Shown here: positions 1-5,900 of the stretch, in pieces
How the letters are laid out: each line of letters opens with the position of its first letter
How positions within the stretch are numbered: position 1 is the stretch's first letter
Assembly: GCA_023140635.1 (NCBI GenBank)
Contig: JAGLLG010000034.1
Coordinates: 1-12,077, forward strand
Direction: 5' to 3'
DNA from: Candidatus Pacearchaeota archaeon
Lineage (GTDB): Archaea; Nanobdellota; Nanobdellia; Pacearchaeales; GW2011-AR1
DNA length: 12,077 nt
The notes under the pieces: model-generated
The model's database searches: none
What the model saw: the letters and a program-made list of their open reading frames with translations, nothing else
What the model was told of the DNA's origin: nothing
Program-made: the position numbers and the translations under genes

Positions 1-1
1 A

Positions 2-997
2 AAAATAAACGAAAAAACAAAACACAGATGCACCGCCCTTTGCATAGAAACACGTCCCGATATCTGCTCAGATGAACACATTAAAAATATGCTCGAATGG
101 GGAACAACACGAGTCGAACTTGGAGTTCAAGCCATCGACGACGAAATCTATAAAAAAGTAAATCGATGCCATGTTGTTCAAGATGTAATCGATGCAACAG
201 CAAGACTAAAGAAATCAGGATTCAAAATTGGCTACCATCTAATGCCAGGTATACCTGGAAGCAATCCAAAAAAAGATATCAAAATGTTCAAAAAAATATT
301 CTCTTCAAAAGATTTCAAACCAGACCAGATAAAAATCTACCCCTGTCAAGTTCTAAAAGGTGCAGGAATTGAAAATCTATATTATGGCGGAGAATACATC
401 CCTTACACAAAACAACAGGCTACAGAAATCATAATCAAAATGTTAAAACTAACACCGCGATACTGCCGAATAATGCGAATCATGCGGGAAATTCCTCCAA
501 ACTACCTCGTCGCTGGAATCAAAAACATCGACCTCAGAAAAGATATCGAAGAAAAAATCAGGGCTAAAAAAATTAGAGTAGACGAAATAAGATTCAGAGA
601 AATTGGATTTGCACTGAGAGATAAAAGAAAAATCGACTCAAACTTAAAACTTCGAACAACAAAGTACAAAGCATCTAATGGAATGGAGTTTTTCATAGAA
701 GCGATTAATAAAGACGATACTCTATTCGGACTCCTTCGTCTCCGTCTAGATAAAAAAACAGCAACAGTTCGAGAGCTCCACGTCTACGGTCCAACCCTAA
801 AACTAAGCGAAAAAGCAAACAATGCATGGCAACACAAAGGCTTAGGAAAATCACTCATGGAAGAAGCGGAGAAAATAGCAAAGAAAAAAGGCTATAAAAA
901 AATCCGAGTAATCTCTGGAATTGGTGTCAGAGAATACTACAAAAAACTGAATTACAAACTAGACAAACAAAAAATCTACGTCGAGAAAGAACTATAA
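2..997 (+). CDS. elp3: Elp3-family tRNA uridine-34 modification enzyme (radical SAM + GNAT), 5' partial
   Basis: Elp3 makes the carboxymethyl-type modification of wobble uridine in tRNA, using a radical-SAM domain and an acetyl-CoA-binding KAT/GNAT domain. The frame is open from base 2, so the gene starts outside the window; the ATG at 89 is internal. About 331 codons of a protein usually near 500 aa are visible, and the radical-SAM CxxxCxxC cluster lies off-window. The family signatures ETRPDICSDEHI, TRVELGVQAIDDEIY, GYHLMPGIPGSNP, KIYP and IMREIPPNYLVAGIK are seen in order. They are followed by the KAT part ELHVYG, the acetyl-CoA motif QHKGLG, and ISGIGVREYYKKLNY near the C terminus. The linker that carries a CxCxxC zinc motif in many archaeal homologues reads RVDEIRFREIG here, with no cysteines. 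Family assignment is firm; the zinc comparison is from memory. Confidence 0.94.
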   Translation, partial: KINEKTKHRCTALCIETRPDICSDEHIKNMLEWGTTRVELGVQAIDDEIYKKVNRCHVVQDVIDATARLKKSGFKIGYHLMPGIPGSNPKKDIKMFKKIFSSKDFKPDQIKIYPCQVLKGAGIENLYYGGEYIPYTKQQATEIIIKMLKLTPRYCRIMRIMREIPPNYLVAGIKNIDLRKDIEEKIRAKKIRVDEIRFREIGFALRDKRKIDSNLKLRTTKYKASNGMEFFIEAINKDDTLFGLLRLRLDKKTATVRELHVYGPTLKLSEKANNAWQHKGLGKSLMEEAEKIAKKKGYKKIRVISGIGVREYYKKLNYKLDKQKIYVEKEL

Positions 998-1055
998 TAA
1001 AAGAATTTCAAAACAACCTTTTTAAATTTAATCTTAAAACAAATATTACATAAAA

Positions 1056-1065
1056 CTTTATAAAG
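1056..1065 (+). promoter_or_regulatory. TATA-like box for the GNAT gene
   Basis: The sequence CTTTATAAAG is centred about 33 bases upstream of the ATG at 1094. With the usual archaeal TATA-to-start spacing of about 25 bases, the transcript would carry only a few untranslated bases. No Shine-Dalgarno is visible before the ATG, which fits a near-leaderless mRNA. The T-rich stretch at 1019-1030 just upstream could serve as the elp3 terminator or as an alternative TATA. Confidence 0.55.
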
Positions 1066-1093
1066 TTTAGTCACTTAAAAGTAACAGTGTGAC

Positions 1094-1528
1094 ATGGAAA
1101 TTCGAAAATATACAAAAGAGGATAAGAAAGAAATCGTCCAAATGGTCGCTGAAATTCTTAGAGAGATGTTCAACGGAAATCCTGCAGAATTTAAAATATT
1201 AAAAGAATTTAATGTGACTAAAGACTACGTCTATTATCTTGTCGTCGTTATCGGAAAGAAAATCGTCGGCGTCGGTGCCTTGAAAAAATTAAAGGATGGA
1301 AGGGTAAGAATAAAAAGACTGTATGTAATGGAAGACTACCGTCGAAGAGGAATCGCGCAAAAAATCCTAGATGAATTAATCCAGTTCGCAAAAGAACAGA
1401 GATTCAAACAAATTCTCTTCAACACATACCCAACAATGGAAAACGCAAGACGATTTCACAAACGAAACGGCTTCGTAGAAATAATAAGCAACGACCCTTA
1501 TCAGATACACTTGGCTAAAAGATTATAA
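1094..1528 (+). CDS. GNAT-family N-acetyltransferase
   Basis: This is a 144-aa single-domain acetyl-CoA-dependent acyltransferase, the usual length for the GNAT fold. It opens with the typical MEIRKYTKEDKKEIVQMV strand-helix start. Residues 50-63 give the central strands, with the VGVGAL motif. Residues 75-91 hold motif A (RLYVMEDYRRRGIAQKIL), which contains the RxxGxA pyrophosphate-binding loop at 83-88. Residues 118-130 (ARRFHKRNGFVEI) are the motif-B helix and strand seen in many GNATs. The substrate cannot be read from sequence; protein N-termini, small amines and antibiotics are all possible in this fold. It follows elp3 by 96 bases in the same direction but has its own TATA-like box, so it is probably transcribed independently. 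It is not a duplicate of the Elp3 KAT domain, since the motifs differ. Confidence 0.9.
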   Translation: MEIRKYTKEDKKEIVQMVAEILREMFNGNPAEFKILKEFNVTKDYVYYLVVVIGKKIVGVGALKKLKDGRVRIKRLYVMEDYRRRGIAQKILDELIQFAKEQRFKQILFNTYPTMENARRFHKRNGFVEIISNDPYQIHLAKRL

Positions 1529-1548
1529 TTTCTTGCGATAAATAAAAA

Positions 1549-1558
1549 CATTTAAATA
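1549..1558 (+). promoter_or_regulatory. TATA-like box for the RHH gene
   Basis: The sequence CATTTAAATA, preceded by A-rich bases that could act as a BRE, is centred about 27 bases before the ATG at 1581. That spacing puts the transcription start at or next to the start codon, so the mRNA is probably leaderless. No Shine-Dalgarno is visible. Confidence 0.55.
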
Positions 1559-1580
1559 ATAAGCATTACAATAGTAATGT

Positions 1581-1829
1581 ATGACAATGGAAACAATGCA
1601 AATAAGAATGGGGCAAGGATTAATTCAAAGAGTTGATAAATTAGTCAAAACAGGAATTTACACAAATCGTTCTGATGCAATACGCGACGCTGTAAGACGA
1701 CTTATTTTAAGCGAATTGATTGGAATTATACCGAATAAAGAAAACTCCGTTAAGCAAATCAAAACTCTAAGAAGAAAATTATCAAAAGAAAAATTCGATT
1801 TGGAAAAAATAAACAAATTAGCCGATTAA
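1581..1829 (+). CDS. Ribbon-helix-helix (CopG/VapB-like) DNA-binding protein, possible antitoxin
   Basis: This is an 82-aa protein with the RHH fold at residues 6-45. It has the beta-strand MQIRM, a first helix GQGLIQRVDKLVKTG, the turn IYTNRSDAI and a second helix RDAVRRLIL. RHH proteins bind DNA as dimers through the paired strands, usually repressing their own promoter. In archaeal VapBC systems such proteins also carry a C-terminal tail that neutralises a PIN toxin. Here residues 50-82 form a charged tail (KQIKTLRRKLSKEKF and onward) that could do this. The start at 1581 is set by the TATA box 27 bases upstream; Met3 or Met6 would remove little and leave the strand intact. The 3' end overlaps the convergent PIN gene by 12 bases. 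A role as antitoxin is inferred from that neighbour; a stand-alone regulator is the alternative. Confidence 0.85.
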   Translation: MTMETMQIRMGQGLIQRVDKLVKTGIYTNRSDAIRDAVRRLILSELIGIIPNKENSVKQIKTLRRKLSKEKFDLEKINKLAD

Positions 1830-2252
1830 CTTTTCAGGCAAATCAACATTAATTCTACTTTGGGAAAATTTCAATAAATCTTTATCTCTTGTTACAAAAA
1901 CACACCCCAATCTTTTTACAACAGCTACATGTAAATAATCATAAAAACTAATTCTCGAATCGTCTTCAATCTCAAACCTTCTCGCTAAATTATGGTCTTC
2001 ATTCTTAGTTTTAATAATCCTAACAAAATTCATCTGCTTAAAATAATCCACAGCCACTTGAAATTTATCACCTAAAATATACTGTAGTTCTTTTAAAACA
2101 ATAGTAGAAACATAAATCTGATTACCTGCTTTTTCAATATTTTCAATAAAATCTAATGCAATTTTCCAGTAAGGCATCCCTTTTAACGCATCACCTTCCT
2201 TTTGAAATAAATTAAGCCAAATACACGAATCAAGATAATAAACTATCTCCAT
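1818..2252 (-). CDS. PIN-domain ribonuclease, VapC-like toxin candidate
   Basis: This is a 144-aa protein spanning a complete PIN domain. PIN domains are Mg/Mn-dependent RNases with a cluster of acidic residues. The candidate metal ligands are Asp8 in YYLDSCIWLNLF, Glu55 in VLKELQ, Asp105 in FYDYLHVA, and Asp123 with nearby Asp125 in FVTRDKDLL. All expected positions are filled, so the enzyme looks active. VapC toxins of this fold cut tRNA or rRNA and are held by a VapB partner. The only candidate partner here is the RHH gene, which is convergent rather than upstream in the same operon. A TATA-like sequence about 22 bases before the start suggests its own leaderless promoter. Family assignment is strong; the toxin role is inferred, and a housekeeping RNA-processing role cannot be excluded. 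Confidence 0.88.
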   Translation of the reverse strand: MEIVYYLDSCIWLNLFQKEGDALKGMPYWKIALDFIENIEKAGNQIYVSTIVLKELQYILGDKFQVAVDYFKQMNFVRIIKTKNEDHNLARRFEIEDDSRISFYDYLHVAVVKRLGCVFVTRDKDLLKFSQSRINVDLPEKLIG

Positions 2253-2267
2253 TAATTTTGAAAAAGA

Positions 2268-2281
2268 TTAATATTAATAAA
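2268..2281 (-). promoter_or_regulatory. TATA-like box for the PIN gene
   Basis: Read on the minus strand this is TTATTAATATTAAT, centred about 22 bases upstream of the ATG at 2252. It sits in the 35-base gap after the surface-protein gene that ends at 2288. The gap is AT-rich throughout, so the assignment is tentative. It implies that the PIN gene need not depend on read-through from the large surface operon. Confidence 0.35.
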
Positions 2282-2287
2282 TCTACC

Positions 2288-2974
2288 CTACTTTCCCTTC
2301 TTCCGAATTCTAACCGCAACAAATCCGCCAAGAGCCAAGAGAACAAAAACACTAACCGCTATCCCTCCAGGAGTTCCTATCACACCACCAACCGCACCAG
2401 TTATCGTCGAGAAAAATCCCTTATCATCTTCCACAATTTCATCAATCCAAGTCATACCATCGTCGTCATCAGATTCATACGAACTACTTGACGAAACAAC
2501 AGGAGAAGAACTATTTGTTGAGTTGGATGTATTAAGAGCGGGGCTGCTGCCTCCACCTCCTCCGCCACCGCCTCCGCCACCGCCTCCAGAATCACCACCA
2601 GGACTTCCACCATCAACAACCCCTCCCGAACTCAGCGGAAAAACGATCTCCTTCAAAGCCCTACTACCTTCATTGCCACCCTTATCGACGGCACTCACTC
2701 CAAAAACATAAATCCCCTCAGCTAATTCACTTCCCGAATAACCAAGAGAAAAAGAACTCCCAATCAAAACATCACTAAGATAAATATTATAATATTCGAC
2801 ACCGCTACAATCCGGTTTGTCGACAGCCTCATCCCAACCCAATACAACGTTCCCAGATACAATAAGTCCCTCAGGAGCCTCAGGAGCCTGCGTATCAATA
2901 CAAATATCCCAAGCCGAAACAAAACTTACCAGACAAAACACTGCCAATAAAAAACTAAAAGATTTACTATTCAT
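2288..2974 (-). CDS. Exported FN3 protein with poly-Gly linker and C-terminal membrane anchor (228 aa)
   Basis: Residues 1-21 are a signal peptide ending VSFVSA, with cleavage likely before Trp22. Residues 24-112 look like a fibronectin type III domain (CIDTQAP..PEGL, VVLGWDEA, YYNIYLSD, YVFGVSAVDKGGNEG), with cysteines at 25 and 56 that may pair. A run of 13 Gly (about 130-142) and a Ser/Thr/Asn-rich stretch with sequons form a flexible linker. An acidic patch (ESDDDDG) and the segment GFFSTITGAVGGVIG precede a hydrophobic helix (about 205-222) and a basic RIRKKGK tail. That layout puts the FN3 domain outside and the tail inside the cell. It starts 5 bases after the 1648-aa gene with no clear Shine-Dalgarno, so translational coupling is likely. 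The 246-aa protein at 8075-8815 is a paralogue. A role as membrane anchor or adaptor for the large protein is inferred. Confidence 0.85.
   Translation of the reverse strand: MNSKSFSFLLAVFCLVSFVSAWDICIDTQAPEAPEGLIVSGNVVLGWDEAVDKPDCSGVEYYNIYLSDVLIGSSFSLGYSGSELAEGIYVFGVSAVDKGGNEGSRALKEIVFPLSSGGVVDGGSPGGDSGGGGGGGGGGGGGSSPALNTSNSTNSSSPVVSSSSSYESDDDDGMTWIDEIVEDDKGFFSTITGAVGGVIGTPGGIAVSVFVLLALGGFVAVRIRKKGK
2559..2588 (-). repeat. In-frame glycine-codon minisatellite
   Basis: A 12-base unit (CCTCCGCCACCG on the plus strand) occurs twice perfectly at 2559-2570 and 2571-2582, followed by half a unit. On the coding strand it gives GGN codons for the poly-Gly linker of the 228-aa protein. Because the unit is four codons, slippage would change linker length without breaking the frame. 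Confidence 0.8.
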
Positions 2975-2979
2975 TTTAA

Positions 2980-5900
2980 TTAATTAGAACTTCCGGGTGT
3001 TGGTATTGTAAATATCTGAAAGTCAACATTATCAACATCGGTATCTTGTCCATCGGGAGAACGTCCCGTAGAATTCCCTACTAGGGCGACAAGTGCATTA
3101 TCAGAAACGTTTCCATCATTATAATTCCCGTAACTTACAGAATCAAGAACTGTTAAAGAAGGGCTTATCAAAGTTATAAAATCTCCATTCATATTCAACC
3201 TATTTGAGACCTCAAATACAACAAACCCTCCAACTCCAATAATCTCATTTAATGCAACCATCTCAGAACCACTATCATTTAATTTCCACCCCGTTAAATC
3301 AACACTGCTGTTCCCAGGATTATACAACTCAACCCAATCATTACCACTCACAGGATTAGCAACAAACTCATTTATCTTAACACTATTGCTACTACAGCAA
3401 CCTCCACCACCAGAACTATTACCTTGTTGAGCTTCTGCGACACAATTCGAAGAACATCCATCGCCATTAATGATATTACCATCATCACAATCTTCCCCTC
3501 CTTCAACATAACCATTACCACAAACAGATCCCTCATCATCATCTTCCGAACCATAACAGCCTCCATCACCTAAATCAACATCACCATCTAAATCATTATC
3601 TATCCCATCGTCACATTCAGAACGATTTTCTTCAAAAACCTGTCCATGCTCACTTATCATTCTACAATGAGCATCCGTTCTCGAATTGCCCAACGAAAAT
3701 CCTAAATCAGTATCCGACTCTGGAACATAAAGATTATCACAAGCAACTGCATCAAATACGTATCTTCCCGAACCAGTAATATCATACTCGGTTATATTAA
3801 TTGTTTTTGCATACAGTCCTCCTACTGGGGAAAGAGTTATCCATCCAGTAGTTTCACAAGTTCCAAGGATACAATACGCATTTCCAAATGCAGGTATCTC
3901 TGAAATCTTAAACCTAACAGTCTCATCTGCAATAGGAGACTGACTATCATTCACATTCAAGGAAACAGGCAATAACACTCCATAAGTCCCTTCTTCTTCA
4001 GGACTCACAACACTCATTGTTGGACGAGTATTATCTACAATCATCAACGTTGTCGAACTTCCTATATTAAATAACTCATCCCTTACATTAACCACAACCC
4101 AATAATTCCCAGATTCTAATCCATCTGGAACAGCTCCGTTAATTCTGCACAAATTATAATCAACTTCAGTTCCAATAATATCTGCTACTCCGACATATTC
4201 TCCTAAGTCTCCTTTATCATCATAATATATTTCAGCCCAACAACCATCAAACCCAGAATCATAATCGACAACCTCAGCCTCGATAAAAACATTATCACCA
4301 TCCCCGCTACTCGTCAACGGACCCGGCAAATTACTACCAACTATCGAAACCATCGGACCCTCATTATCAATATTCATAGTCACCGGACTAAACCACGGAT
4401 TCAATGCAAGTTGCAACTTGTACCCGAAAACATCAACACCCTCATTACCTGCCTTATCAACATAATTAATCCCTAAAAAAACAGTATCCGTTAATCCGCT
4501 ATTTTCAGGCAAACTCACATACCCTTTACAAACACCATCAACATAAGACACATTTCCAAGAGGAACTATATTCACAGTCTCATTAATCTGCGTAAAGTAA
4601 GTCCATAAATCCCTATAACATTCCTTAATCTCCGATTGATTCATATCTTCAAAAGCATAATCTATCGCATATAATTCACAATAATCCACACCACTCGCAG
4701 GACAATCCTGAGGACATCCAAAGATACTACAATCGTCCCCGCCAAAATCTACAGCAGGAGCATAAATCTGGAAAGGCACTCCATCTCGATAATAATTCCC
4801 AGAATGAGGGTTCAAAACCTCGCCAACAGGAGCAACATTATCAACAATAACTTCAATCCCATTTGTCTTTACCCAATTCCCTAATAAATCTTCTGCTTCA
4901 ACTTCATAATGCCATTTCCCACATTCTCCAAGAGTTTGCATATTACAATAAGCTCCAACAGTTTCATTCCAAACAAGTCCACTCACAGGGTCTTCCAACC
5001 ATGTAAGACTCATTAAGATACTACCCTCATCAACCCCAACACCAGCGTCGCCAGTTTGCTTATAATCCACAACATCCGCACAGAAATTCAATGTAACATC
5101 GCTGTTAATCGCAATTGTAACTGTTCCATTTTCAGGAGAATAAACTCTCGTTCCATTTTCTAAAATAACAAACTTCGTAATATTAGGAGCCTGCGTATCC
5201 ACTTCATCATATTCTATCCTATTCTCCCTATTCCCTAATTTATCCTCACAATACCATTCCAAATCATGGAAACAATCCTCAGTGAAATGAAATGTATAAG
5301 GATTATTAGTATCATTCAAACAACACCAATCCCCTTCCATATCTCCACTAAAATTACCACAATACTGCTCAGTTAACCATTCAGGTTCATCATAAGATAT
5401 CTTATAACAAAGTTTCTCATATCCAACAGGGTGAGGTTCAACATCACTACAATTAAGAGTAATATTAGTTTCCTGAGTTACCCACCAATCAGTCCCATCG
5501 GTGTCATTATAATATTTTGGTTCCCCCACGATTTTAGTTGTGTTAGGAGCAGAATTATCGACAAACACACATTGCCATTTCTTCTCTTCGGTCTTATTAA
5601 CATTATCAACACTATAATATTCAATAATATGGCATGACTCTTCTGGTTTAAAGAATGGTTCCGTGTAAATATTCCACGGCTCATCTGGATTAATATATTC
5701 ATGATAATACCTTGGATGACAAAAATCTTCTGGCATTCCACAGATATTATAACCTAATTTGGGATCACTTATCCAATGATTTCTCCAATAAGTTACAGCA
5801 ACTCCAGAATCATGTATCTCATCCCCATCATCTGATGTTAACGTTATTGGTGTACTTGAATTAATCCACTTTCTTAACCCATCAGTATAAAACGGTTCTC

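Noticed and set aside
89..91. ATG at 89 as the start of elp3
   Set aside because: The frame stays open to base 2, and the upstream codons (ending ETRPDICSDEHIKN) match the conserved Elp3 sequence.
2523..2711. Plus-strand frame encoding a poly-proline protein
   Set aside because: It is the antisense of the Gly-codon repeat in the 228-aa gene; no promoter or Shine-Dalgarno, and the minus-strand protein has a signal peptide, FN3 domain and membrane helix.
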